From Deltaproteobacteria bacterium (GTDB lineage Bacteria > Desulfobacterota > DSM-4660 > Desulfatiglandales > B25-G16), in assembly GCA_020355145.1 (NCBI GenBank), contig CP070660.1, forward strand, positions 911,448 through 918,583: a stretch of DNA of 7,136 nucleotides, written 5' to 3'. How positions within the stretch are numbered: the first letter of the stretch is position 1; each line of letters starts with the position of its first letter. The notes beneath the pieces were generated by a model. That model was not told the DNA's origin and made no database searches. It saw only the letters and a program-made list of their open reading frames with translations. This document shows, piece by piece, positions 1 to 6,290 of this stretch. The translations under genes were made by a program, and so were the position numbers.

Positions 1-60
1 ATTTCGCCTTATAAATATCGTGTTGAAAGATGATAACACAAATTATTTATAAAAGCAGTA

Positions 61-89
61 TAGACAATACGGGAGATCTTTTGTATAAA
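61..89 (+). promoter_or_regulatory. Sigma-70-type promoter for hisI-hisG
   Basis: The sequence shows TAGACA at 61-66 (5 of 6 to the -35 consensus), a 17-base spacer, and TATAAA at 84-89 (5 of 6 to the -10 consensus). Transcription would begin near 96, leaving a leader of about 40 bases before hisI. The surrounding 1-132 region is very AT-rich. A weaker upstream pair (TTGAAA at 23-28, TATAAA at 48-53, spacing 19) is also possible. No operator or attenuator is visible in this short leader. Confidence 0.6.
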
Positions 90-138
90 AAAATTTTATA
101 TTGGTTCCAGAGATATTATTAGAAATGGAAGCATGGAA

Positions 139-519
139 ATGGTCAAATTAGATTTTAAAAAGGGTGGCGGAACCTTACCAGCCCTTGCCCAGGACTATAA
201 ATCCGGCAAGCTCTTAATGCTGGCCTATATGAACAGAGAGGCCTATCAGCTTACCCTCCAGACTGGAGAGGCCCATTACTGGAGCCGCACACGGGGAGAG
301 ATCTGGCGTAAAGGGGAGACTTCGGGTAATATCCAGCGCGTGAAGGAGATTATTGTGGACTGTGATCATGATGCTATCCTTCTCAAGGTAGAGCAGTTAG
401 GAGGGGCTGCCTGCCATCAGGGATATGAGAGCTGTTTCCACAACAAGATTACCAAGAATGGAGGGGAAATCATCATAGGTGAAAGGATATTTGATCCAGA
501 AAGGGTATATAAAAGATGA
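139..519 (+). CDS. hisI: Phosphoribosyl-AMP cyclohydrolase, stand-alone HisI
   Basis: This enzyme opens the purine ring of phosphoribosyl-AMP, the third step of histidine synthesis, in the cytoplasm. Numbering from an upstream ATG at 133, the hallmarks are all present: the W-S-R-T-R segment (50-54), W-x-K-G-E-T-S-G (58-65), the D76-x-D78-x-D80 triad known to bind Mg2+, and Cys77, Cys94 and Cys101, the expected Zn ligands. The 126-128 residues fit a stand-alone cyclohydrolase; there is no fused HisE pyrophosphohydrolase domain. I prefer ATG 139 because GGAAG at 127-131 sits 7 bases before it, whereas it is too close to ATG 133; relatives also start near V-K-L-D-F. The stop overlaps the hisG start (ATGA), which implies translational coupling. 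Function is confident; the start is less so. Confidence 0.95.
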   Translation: MVKLDFKKGGGTLPALAQDYKSGKLLMLAYMNREAYQLTLQTGEAHYWSRTRGEIWRKGETSGNIQRVKEIIVDCDHDAILLKVEQLGGAACHQGYESCFHNKITKNGGEIIIGERIFDPERVYKR

Positions 520-1388
520 ACGTGCTTAAACTCGGTATACCAAAGGGGAGCTTAGAGGAGGCCACACTAAGGCTATTTGAGAAATCAGGATGGAAGATAT
601 CTATCACTGATAGGAATTACTTTCCTGAGATAAACGATGAGGCTATTAGGTGCACAATCTTGAGGGCCCAGGAGATGTCCATCCATGTTGAGAACGGGGC
701 TATAGATGCAGGCCTCACTGGTAGAGACTGGAAGGAAGAGAATGAATCAGATGTCGTCACTGTTGCTGACCTAATCTATTCCAAGGTGAGCCAGGGCCCT
801 AGCAGATGGATTTTGGCAGTGTCTGCTGACTCCGATATCAAGGGTTTGTCTGACCTTAAGGGCAAAAAGATAGCAACAGAACTGGTTAATTTTACCAAAA
901 AATACTTGGCCCAAAGGGAAATAGACGTTCAGGTTGAATTTTCATGGGGAGCAACAGAGGCCAAGCTTGTAGCAGGTTTGGCAGATGCTATTGTTGATGT
1001 TACTGAGACAGGTAGTACTATCAAGTCCCATGGATTGAAAATTATTCATGAGCTGATGCAATCTAACACCATATTCATTGCAAATAAGGATGCATGGGAG
1101 GATTCATGGAAGAGGAAGAAGATTCAGCAGATCGCCTTACTCCTCAAAGGGGCCTTGAAGGCTGAGAATATGGTGGGTTTAAAGATGAATGTACCAAGGG
1201 AACAATTAGACGCGGTTATCAAATCGCTCCCCAGTATAACCTCACCAACCATAGCAAATCTGTTTGAATCCGATTGGGTCTCTGTCGAGGTAGTTGTTCA
1301 TACTGATAGGGTGAGAGAACTTATTCCGCAACTAATAAAAAAGGGGGCCGAAGGGATAATTGAATATCCACTCAATAAGGTGATTTGA
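516..1388 (+). CDS. hisG: ATP phosphoribosyltransferase, long form with regulatory domain
   Basis: HisG joins ATP and PRPP to give phosphoribosyl-ATP, the first committed step of histidine synthesis. The 290 residues match the long, self-contained form, which does not need HisZ. Visible elements are the N-terminal L-G-I-P-K-G-S-L segment (6-13), I-D-A-G-L-T-G-R-D (63-71), the PRPP phosphate-binding loop D-V-T-E-T-G-S-T (161-168), and a C-terminal ACT-like HisG_C domain (about 210-287) containing P-S-I-T-S-P-T-I (239-246). In this family that domain mediates histidine feedback inhibition, so allosteric control is likely here by inference. The start ATG overlaps the hisI stop. Sampled lines are only 37-38% GC, below the downstream genes. 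Confidence 0.96.
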   Translation: MNVLKLGIPKGSLEEATLRLFEKSGWKISITDRNYFPEINDEAIRCTILRAQEMSIHVENGAIDAGLTGRDWKEENESDVVTVADLIYSKVSQGPSRWILAVSADSDIKGLSDLKGKKIATELVNFTKKYLAQREIDVQVEFSWGATEAKLVAGLADAIVDVTETGSTIKSHGLKIIHELMQSNTIFIANKDAWEDSWKRKKIQQIALLLKGALKAENMVGLKMNVPREQLDAVIKSLPSITSPTIANLFESDWVSVEVVVHTDRVRELIPQLIKKGAEGIIEYPLNKVI

Positions 1389-1438
1389 TTCTTGTGCTTT
1401 CAATAAGTTAATAAAAAGAGATTCCGAGATATGAGTCT

Positions 1439-2587
1439 ATGATAGTTGCAACCAGGGCCATAGATTTCCGCTCCTTTATTGTCATGGATGTACTGGAGAG
1501 GGCGAGTGCCCTTGAGAGGGCCGGGCATGATATCATTCACCTTGAGATAGGTGAGCCAGATTTTGATACACCTCAATGCATAAAGGAGGCGGGGATTAAG
1601 GCCATCAGGGAGGGAAAGACCCACTATACCCACAGCCTGGGAATTCCCGAGTTGAGAGAGGCCATCTGCTGCCACTATATGGATAAGTATGGTGTTCACA
1701 TAAATCCTGATCAGGTCATAGTAACCTCCGGTACATCGCCGGCAATGTTATTGATTTTTTCGGCCTTATTAGAAGATGGGGAAGAGATTATCGTCTCTAA
1801 TCCGTATTATGCTTGTTATCCTAATATTATCGGCTATGTTGGAGGAAATTGCATATTCGTAAATACTAAAGAGGAGGATGGATTTCAGTTTCGGCCAGAA
1901 GATGTTGCCCAAAAGATATCTCCCCAGACAAGGGCAATCCTTATAAACTCCCCTTCAAATCCTACCGGAAATCTCCTTTCCCCTGAGAGGATGCAAAGGA
2001 TAGCTGATCTTGGGCCATATGTCATCTCCGATGAGATATATCATGGCCTGGTATATGAAGGTAAAGAGCACACGATCTTAGAGTATACGGATAAGGCATT
2101 TGTCTTGAATGGCTTCTCCAAACTCTATGCCATGACTGGATGGAGACTCGGGTACGTGATCTGTCCACCCGACTTTGTCAGGCCTATGCAAAAGATACAG
2201 CAAAACTTCTTTATCTCAGCTGGTAGTGTGTCCCAGTGGGCAGGGCTGGCAGCCTTAAAGAAGGCGCAGCCAGATGTTGAGAGGATGAGATCCATCTATG
2301 ATCAAAGGAGACATTACATGATCAAAGGGCTCAGGGAGCTTGGTTTTGGAATCAGCGTTGAACCTATTGGGGCATTTTATATCCTTGCGGGGGCAAGGCA
2401 TCTATCCGATAATTCCTATGAGCTGGCCTTTGAGATCCTTGAAAAGGCAAGGGTGGGTGTTGCACCCGGGATTGACTTTGGGGCCAATGCCGAGGGATAC
2501 CTCAGGTTTTCATATGCAAATTCAGTTGAGAATATCACTGAAGGTCTCCGGAGGTTAGAGGGGTTTTTAAAAGAACGGAATCCCTAA
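1439..2587 (+). CDS. Class I/II PLP-dependent aminotransferase (aspartate aminotransferase-like)
   Basis: A 382-residue fold-type I aminotransferase, cytoplasmic, moving an amino group between an amino acid and a 2-oxo acid. The key positions are visible: N174 in S-P-S-N-P-T-G (171-177), D198 and Y201 in S-D-E-I-Y-H-G (PLP ring contacts), the Schiff-base lysine K228 in G-F-S-K-L-Y, the phosphate-binding R236 in T-G-W-R-L-G-Y, and R356 in Y-L-R-F-S-Y, which binds the substrate carboxylate in this family. The start fits because the family usually has the S-F-I-V-M-D-V-L-E segment near residue 12; the next Met (16) would cut into it. The ribosome binding site is weak. It follows hisG by 50 bases and may be co-transcribed, but it does not look like a typical HisC, so its substrate is open (aspartate, alanine or an aromatic amino acid). 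Confidence 0.9.
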   Translation: MIVATRAIDFRSFIVMDVLERASALERAGHDIIHLEIGEPDFDTPQCIKEAGIKAIREGKTHYTHSLGIPELREAICCHYMDKYGVHINPDQVIVTSGTSPAMLLIFSALLEDGEEIIVSNPYYACYPNIIGYVGGNCIFVNTKEEDGFQFRPEDVAQKISPQTRAILINSPSNPTGNLLSPERMQRIADLGPYVISDEIYHGLVYEGKEHTILEYTDKAFVLNGFSKLYAMTGWRLGYVICPPDFVRPMQKIQQNFFISAGSVSQWAGLAALKKAQPDVERMRSIYDQRRHYMIKGLRELGFGISVEPIGAFYILAGARHLSDNSYELAFEILEKARVGVAPGIDFGANAEGYLRFSYANSVENITEGLRRLEGFLKERNP

Positions 2588-2679
2588 AGACCATAAACCT
2601 TTATTTTCTTACCCCGCATCCCTCATAGTTGAGCAAATTACCGGTGCATTGAAGATCATTTAAGAATAGAGGCTTGGGT

Positions 2680-3681
2680 TTGTTGGGCCGATCCAAGATC
2701 ACTGAATTCCCGCTTCGCGTTGGCCTAATCGGTGTAGGTAGGCACGGAAGTCGGTATGCCAAACACATCCATGAGGATCTCCCCGAGATAGAGCTAATCG
2801 GTCTTTGGCGTCGAGACACCGATGAGGGGAAAGGACAGGCCAGGCAATATGGATGCCGATATTTCCATACTTACTATGACCTCTTATCCGATAAGTCCAT
2901 CGATGCCGTAGTGGTTGCGCTTCCCTCTGCCCTTAATGTATCGGTGTGTGAAGAGGCGGCAAATCGAGGCAAACATATCCTCCTGGAGAAACCGGTTGCC
3001 ATCAATGTGAGGGAGGCGACCCGGATTCATCAGGCGGTTTCCCGCTGTGGTGTTCGCCTCATGGTCTCTCATACCCTCCGGTTCAATAATGTAGTCACGG
3101 CAGTCAAGGATTACATCCCCCAGCTGGGTTCCCTCCATTCAATTCACCTCAGCCAGAGGTTCGAGCCTTCACCCCTGGCCTGGCTGGATCAAATGGACCT
3201 TTCAGGGGGAGGAATCGTCTTGCATACCGGAGTGCATAGCTTCGATCTCCTCCGTTTTCTCACCCAGGGGGAGGTCGATAAGGTATCGTGTAGGATCAAT
3301 CGGGTCTTCACAAGGGATACGGAGGATAACTTCTCGGCCATCATGACCTTTGAGAAGAGCCATATCATCGCCTCGGTTATGGGATCGAGGGGGACTAAGG
3401 GGCGGAATGGTTTGATTGAGGTGGCCGGAGAAGATGGGCAGCTCATCGCAGATCACGTGCACGACTATCTCTATATAATAACGGGTATGGAGAGGAGGCC
3501 CATTAAGTTAGCAGACCCCATCCCCACGGTCTGCAAGGCGTTGAAGGCATTTTCCCATAGCCTTTGCCGGGATGTTGAATTCCCCGTGACCATTGAGGAC
3601 GGAGCGAAAGCAGTGGCCATAGTAGAGGCATGCTATCGTTCCGCTGAAACAGGGAAGTGGGAGAAAGTACACTATCCCTAA
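2680..3681 (+). CDS. Gfo/Idh/MocA-family NAD(P)-dependent oxidoreductase
   Basis: A sugar- or polyol-type dehydrogenase of about 333 residues. Numbering from TTG 2674, the N-terminal Rossmann domain has the dinucleotide motif V-G-L-I-G-V-G-R-H-G (16-25), and the family signature E-K-P (105-107) supplies the expected catalytic lysine K106. The C-terminal alpha/beta domain has G-x-H-S-F-D-L-L-R (186-194), with H188 and D191 in the usual substrate-side positions. No ATG or GTG occurs in frame before the Rossmann motif and a TGA at 2650-2652 closes the frame, so the start must be a TTG: 2674, 2680 or 2683. AGAGG (2668-2672) lies 7 bases before 2680, which I chose. Base composition (50-60% GC in sampled lines) is above that of hisG. 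The substrate cannot be told from the sequence. Confidence 0.88.
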   Translation: MLGRSKITEFPLRVGLIGVGRHGSRYAKHIHEDLPEIELIGLWRRDTDEGKGQARQYGCRYFHTYYDLLSDKSIDAVVVALPSALNVSVCEEAANRGKHILLEKPVAINVREATRIHQAVSRCGVRLMVSHTLRFNNVVTAVKDYIPQLGSLHSIHLSQRFEPSPLAWLDQMDLSGGGIVLHTGVHSFDLLRFLTQGEVDKVSCRINRVFTRDTEDNFSAIMTFEKSHIIASVMGSRGTKGRNGLIEVAGEDGQLIADHVHDYLYIITGMERRPIKLADPIPTVCKALKAFSHSLCRDVEFPVTIEDGAKAVAIVEACYRSAETGKWEKVHYP

Positions 3682-3740
3682 TACCCATAATGCCTTAGTC
3701 GAAGGTTTTGGGGCCAACCAGAGGGAGGGTCAATGCTGAA

Positions 3741-3926
3741 TTATAAAACGCCATTTCGCACAGTCCAGTCTCCGGAAATAGTCCCCCAAACATTTATAAT
3801 ATGAGTCCAATCATCAAGGTTCGCGTCCTCAAAATTTTCCCCGTAAAGGATAGCATTGCCCTCTGAGACAAACCCCACAGACCGCAGAACCAAAACAAGC
3901 TATACTATAATGAAAATCTTCCTCAT
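3741..3926 (-). pseudogene. Broken secreted-protein gene with TAG inside the signal peptide
   Basis: On the minus strand GGGGAGG (3941-3935) stands 8 bases before ATG 3926, a strong translation start. The reading is M-R-K-I-F-I-I-V, then TAG (3902-3900), then L-V-L-V-L-R-S-V-G-F-V-S-E-G-N-A and about 36 further residues with an acidic F-E-D-x-N-L-D-D-W-T motif and G-D-W-T-V-R-N-G-V-L, ending at TAA (3743-3741). Read through the TAG, this is a normal signal peptide (basic start, hydrophobic core, A-type cleavage site) followed by the first strands of a concanavalin A/LamG-like beta-sandwich. A TTG-to-TAG change would restore an unbroken hydrophobic core. Such domains normally run 150 or more residues, so the gene is also truncated at its 3' end. 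It is convergent with the oxidoreductase gene, whose stop is 59 bases away. Confidence 0.6.
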
Positions 3927-3981
3927 ATCTAAAACCTCCCCATGAAAAGGTGAGGAACCAGTTTATCCAGATTAACTTGAA

Positions 3982-4035
3982 GCTCCCAACAGAACGGCCA
4001 TGTCATGTTAGGAGCAAGGCAGGCCGAAGCCTAAC
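3982..4035 (-). promoter_or_regulatory. Possible structured leader with two competing hairpins
   Basis: Upstream of the broken secreted gene, minus-strand RNA can pair GCUCCUAACA (4015-4006) with UGUUGGGAGC (3991-3982), ten pairs including one G-U, around a 14-base loop. On the plus strand the same position would be a C-A mismatch, so the fold favours minus-strand RNA. The CCUAAC part of that stem (4012-4007) can instead pair with GUUAGG (4035-4030), so the two hairpins exclude each other. A third short hairpin, UGGCA with UGCCA, lies further upstream. No U-tract follows, so this is not a plain terminator, and I could not match it to a known riboswitch. The rest of 3927-4159 shows no gene. 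Confidence 0.3.
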
Positions 4036-4159
4036 CGAAAAATGGCATTTTCATCCTTTTGCCAATGGAATGTCTCTTCGTCTATGATGCACCCCAGATT
4101 GAAGGTTACAAACAGTATTGGAAAGCTTTCTGGAGGCGGTCTGGCTTACGATTAATAGC

Positions 4160-4267
4160 GAGACTGTCGAAAAACCCTAAAACAATAATTTTGGGCCTCG
4201 TAAGTGGTTGATTTTACTATATGCAAATTTAGATAAAGGGCAATATTTGGACTTTTTCGACAGTCTC
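4160..4267. mobile_element. MITE-like element with 15-bp perfect terminal inverted repeats
   Basis: GAGACTGTCGAAAAA at 4160-4174 is repeated exactly in inverse at 4253-4267, enclosing 78 bases with no coding capacity. The element is flanked on both sides by AGC (4157-4159 and 4268-4270), consistent with a 3-bp target duplication. Size, perfect ends and lack of a transposase fit a miniature inverted-repeat element moved in trans by a transposase elsewhere in the genome; I cannot assign the parent insertion-sequence family from the sequence. Its insertion lies upstream of the broken secreted gene and downstream of the bactofilin gene. Confidence 0.7.
4216..4243 (-). promoter_or_regulatory. Possible outward promoter inside the MITE-like element
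   Basis: On the minus strand TTGCCC (4243-4238) is followed after 16 bases by TATAGT (4221-4216; 5 of 6 to the -10 consensus). It would point out of the element toward the structured leader and the broken secreted gene, starting near 4209. The -35 match is only fair and the region is AT-rich, so a chance match is quite possible. Confidence 0.25.
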
Positions 4268-4300
4268 AGCAGAAATCTATACCTTTGGAGGACTTAACTT

Positions 4301-4384
4301 AACCACAAAATATAGGGGAATGTCATAGAAGAAAGGGGCGTGAAGTTGGCTCGCTCCGGAAACCTATTCCCCCAACCACAAAAT
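4301..4384. repeat. Direct repeat AACCACAAAAT framing a small inverted repeat
   Basis: AACCACAAAAT occurs at 4301-4311 and again at 4374-4384, 73 bases apart. Just inside, GGGGAAT (4315-4321) is complementary to ATTCCCC (4366-4372). The gene-free 4268-4429 region holds little else. It could be a short degenerate insertion or chance; no coding potential is visible. Confidence 0.3.
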
Positions 4385-4411
4385 GTGTTTAAGATTGTGC
4401 ATAATATGTCT

Positions 4412-4445
4412 GATTTTTTCTAAAAAACCCTAAGATTTTTTCGAC
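4412..4445. repeat. Possible compact relic of the MITE ends at the bactofilin 3' end
   Basis: The plus strand reads TCTAAAAAACCCTAA and then GATTTTTTCGACTT. The first part resembles the inner left end of the element at 4160 (TCGAAAAACCCTAA), and the second contains TTTTTCGAC, identical to nine bases of its right end. It looks like a copy with the centre deleted. The right half encodes the last residues (K-S-K-K-S) and stop of the bactofilin gene. The sequence is low in complexity, so the match is suggestive only. Confidence 0.3.
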
Positions 4446-5122
4446 TTAAAAGCCAAAAAATAGCTGTTCCTTCTTTTTGACCTTAACTCAAAATTTTGCT
4501 CATAGGTTTTCCCGCCTGATATTTCAACTTGAGCTTTTCCTTTCTTGTAGCCTTTGGCCTTGATTTTCAGCCTCCACCTGCCATCTTTGAGATTAGTTAC
4601 CTCATAGTATCCCGAAGTGTTAGTCTCGATATTCTTTTGGCCAACGCCCTTGCACTTGACCTTTGCATTTTTGATAGGATTGCCTGTTTCCTGATCAGTG
4701 ACGATGCCGTAAATTGCGGTAACAGTTGGAGGGGGAGCACCAGCGTACTCATCTGACCCTATAATGGCAGATTTTTCCTTACCCGCCTCTTTTGCCGAAG
4801 GCATCCGGGTCTCTCCCCAAAAAATGGCCCCCTCATCCGTCACCACAGAAGGCGCCTGAATATTTCCAAAAACCTTTCCGGGCCCAAGGATATCAACCCT
4901 CTGATCGGCAATTATATTGCCGTGAATCTCTCCTCTGATGACGATATAAGAGATATGCATATTGGCCTCGATCTTTGCCTCTTCACCAACAATGAGATTT
5001 CCATCGGCCGATATCTCCCCTCTAAAATGACCCTCTATCCAGATAGTCCCATGAAATGTCAACTTCCCCTCGAACTCTGTATCCTTCCCTAAAAAGGTGA
5101 TCCCCTTCTCTCTTTTTTTCAT
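4430..5122 (-). CDS. Bactofilin fused to a carboxypeptidase-regulatory-like domain
   Basis: A 230-residue protein with two parts. Residues about 10-108 are a bactofilin (polymer-forming, right-handed beta-helix cytoskeletal family), shown by F-H-G-T-I-x-I-E-G-x-F-x-G-E-I (23-37), L-I-V-G-E-E-A-K-I-E-A (43-53), the G-E-I-H-G-N-I segment (64-70) and the V-x-G-x-I-x-A-P-S-V-V-x-D-E-G-A-x-F-x-G strands (84-103). After a linker, residues about 136-213 form a beta-sandwich of the carboxypeptidase regulatory-like type: G-I-V-T-D-Q-E-T-G-N-P-I (139-150), N-T-S-G-Y-Y-E-V (168-175) and A-K-G-Y (189-192). No signal peptide or membrane segment is seen. Bactofilins form filaments or membrane-linked scaffolds; the extra domain is usually extracytoplasmic, so its role here is unclear. 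The ribosome binding site is weak. The basic C-tail may come from an inserted element. Confidence 0.85.
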   Translation of the reverse strand: MKKREKGITFLGKDTEFEGKLTFHGTIWIEGHFRGEISADGNLIVGEEAKIEANMHISYIVIRGEIHGNIIADQRVDILGPGKVFGNIQAPSVVTDEGAIFWGETRMPSAKEAGKEKSAIIGSDEYAGAPPPTVTAIYGIVTDQETGNPIKNAKVKCKGVGQKNIETNTSGYYEVTNLKDGRWRLKIKAKGYKKGKAQVEISGGKTYEQNFELRSKRRNSYFLAFKSKKS

Positions 5123-5252
5123 GATGTATAAACTCTATTCTTATATGGCTATTTCACAGAGAACTCCGTGTGGACCCACGAATAATACTGTGACTATTAC
5201 TGAAAGTAAAGAAATGAATAGATCTGCAGAGGTGTAGCATGAAAAAAGTGTG

Positions 5253-5265
5253 GACCCTGAGGGTC
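5253..5265. repeat. Short perfect palindrome upstream of the bactofilin gene
   Basis: GACCC-TGA-GGGTC forms a 5-bp stem with a 3-base loop directly outside the larger inverted repeat at 5266. GTGTGGACCC, which overlaps its left arm (5248-5257), is also found at 5168-5177, 80 bases away. It could be a protein-binding site for a promoter of the bactofilin gene, but no convincing -10/-35 pair is tied to it. Confidence 0.3.
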
Positions 5266-5373
5266 AATAAAATCTGACTGACTCAGTAGGTCAACATGTT
5301 GGGGTATCTGGCAGCACGCTCAGTTGCTAGTATACGTGCCAAAGTCAGAACCTGCTATCAGCCTGATTTTATT
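5266..5373. repeat. Imperfect inverted-repeat (fold-back) element
   Basis: AATAAAATC at 5266-5274 is an exact inverse match to GATTTTATT at 5365-5373. Pairing continues inward with gaps: CTGA, then AGTAGGT against ACCTGCT (5351-5357), then GGCAGCACG (5331-5339, about) against CGTGCC. The whole could fold into one long imperfect hairpin. No clear target duplication flanks it and it contains no gene. It is either a decayed miniature element or a structured intergenic RNA. Confidence 0.4.
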
Positions 5374-5614
5374 TCAGTATTGTCATAGTATTGGAAACTT
5401 TTTTGGCCTTTCAATTCTTTCCAGTCATAGCAGTAGTTGAAAGTCTTGATGGATTGACAGAAACCACAAGATATAGACAAAATTACTTCGATTGAAGGCA
5501 TCAAAAGGAAAAATCCAAATAACCAAAATTCAAAACAAAACCAAATTTGCTGGTTTAATAGGAAATTCCTCTTCGGATTTGATTCTCCTATCGATACATG
5601 AATTCCAAGTTTCC
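5374..5614. other. Gene-free stretch with A/C-rich strand bias
   Basis: Between the fold-back element and the flavodoxin stop I see no gene. From about 5505 to 5555 the plus strand is strongly A- and C-rich, with repeated AACCAAA-like words. A 6-bp stem (TCCTAT with ATAGGA, near 5560-5595) followed on the minus strand by T-rich sequence could be a weak terminator for the flavodoxin gene, but it is too poor to call. Confidence 0.3.
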
Positions 5615-6172
5615 CTAATTATGCTTAAACCGTTTATACTTTGCCTGATGGGGGCTCTGTTCCTTACGTCCTTCGTGAAGAACGGCCACCCACTCGGCCA
5701 AACGGCGTCCCAGCCGGCGGCAGGCTTCTTTTTCACGGGCCGTTTTCGGTTTACCGGCAGCCACGGTGCCGTAATGGAGGGTGGTGTGTTTGCCGGTGTA
5801 ATCGGTAGCACCGAACACCAGTACCCCGAAGTTCATAAGGATTTTCAGCAGGGACTGGACCGTCATTTCGCTGCCGCCGCCCCAGCCTCCGGCTGAAGAA
5901 AAGGCACACCCGATCTTGCCGTCAATATGACGCCAGGTTTTTCCTACTGCTTTGGTCCACCACTGGACCACCTGCCACGGAGCAACCCCCATGTGGGTGG
6001 GCGCACCCAGGGCAATACCGTCGCACCACAGCAGGTCCTCGGGTTTAGCTTCCTTTATTGAGAGGCATTTTATTTCCATGCCCGGGACCTTTTTCGCCCC
6101 GGCGGCTACCAGGCCGGCCATTTCCTTAGTGTTGCCGGTTTGACTGTGATATAGTATTAATACCTTACCCAT
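5615..6172 (-). CDS. Flavodoxin-family FMN protein (NAD(P)H:quinone oxidoreductase-like)
   Basis: A 185-residue flavodoxin fold, cytoplasmic, binding FMN for electron transfer. The FMN phosphate loop is Y-H-S-Q-T-G-N-T (8-15), following strand K-V-L-I-L-Y. The second loop is G-A-P-T-H-M-G (56-62) and the third F-S-S-A-G-G-W-G-G-G-S-E-M-T (91-104), which contact the isoalloxazine ring in relatives. It is near WrbA-type proteins in length, but the loops differ enough that I would not name it wrbA. ATG 6172 has AGGA (6183-6180) 7 bases upstream. Sampled lines are 62-63% GC, far above hisG at about 38%, which suggests transfer or a different origin. It has its own promoter and a leader holding duplicated repeats. 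The partner and physiological reductant are unknown. Confidence 0.88.
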   Translation of the reverse strand: MGKVLILYHSQTGNTKEMAGLVAAGAKKVPGMEIKCLSIKEAKPEDLLWCDGIALGAPTHMGVAPWQVVQWWTKAVGKTWRHIDGKIGCAFSSAGGWGGGSEMTVQSLLKILMNFGVLVFGATDYTGKHTTLHYGTVAAGKPKTAREKEACRRLGRRLAEWVAVLHEGRKEQSPHQAKYKRFKHN

Positions 6173-6210
6173 TTGGTTTTCCTGTTTTGTATCGCCCCTA
6201 CAGGGCTTTA

Positions 6211-6290
6211 AAATGATAAGAAGTCCCTTTTTGTGGGAAGGAGTATAGAATGAAATGATAAGAAGTCCCTTTTTGTGGGAAGGAGTATAG
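6211..6290. repeat. Tandem 38-bp direct repeat, 42-bp period, in the flavodoxin leader
   Basis: Two identical 38-base copies lie at 6211-6248 and 6253-6290, separated by 4 bases. Each holds a TCCC...GGGA inverted motif (loop of about 7) and an AGTATA end, which on the minus strand is TATACT. The left copy lies wholly in the leader of the flavodoxin transcript, and the right copy includes the -10 box and the likely start point. The 42-bp period equals four helical turns, so bound proteins would sit on the same face. Two copies are not enough for a CRISPR array. Confidence 0.85.

Noticed and set aside
1400..1699. Minus-strand frame of 99 codons
   Set aside because: It lies opposite the clearly recognised aminotransferase gene and shows no family features.
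5492..5896. Plus-strand reading frame of 134 codons
   Set aside because: It is mostly antisense to the flavodoxin gene, has no ribosome binding site and gives a low-complexity start from A/C-rich sequence.
6211..6290. CRISPR array
   Set aside because: There are only two copies, with a 4-base gap and no spacer-sized intervals.
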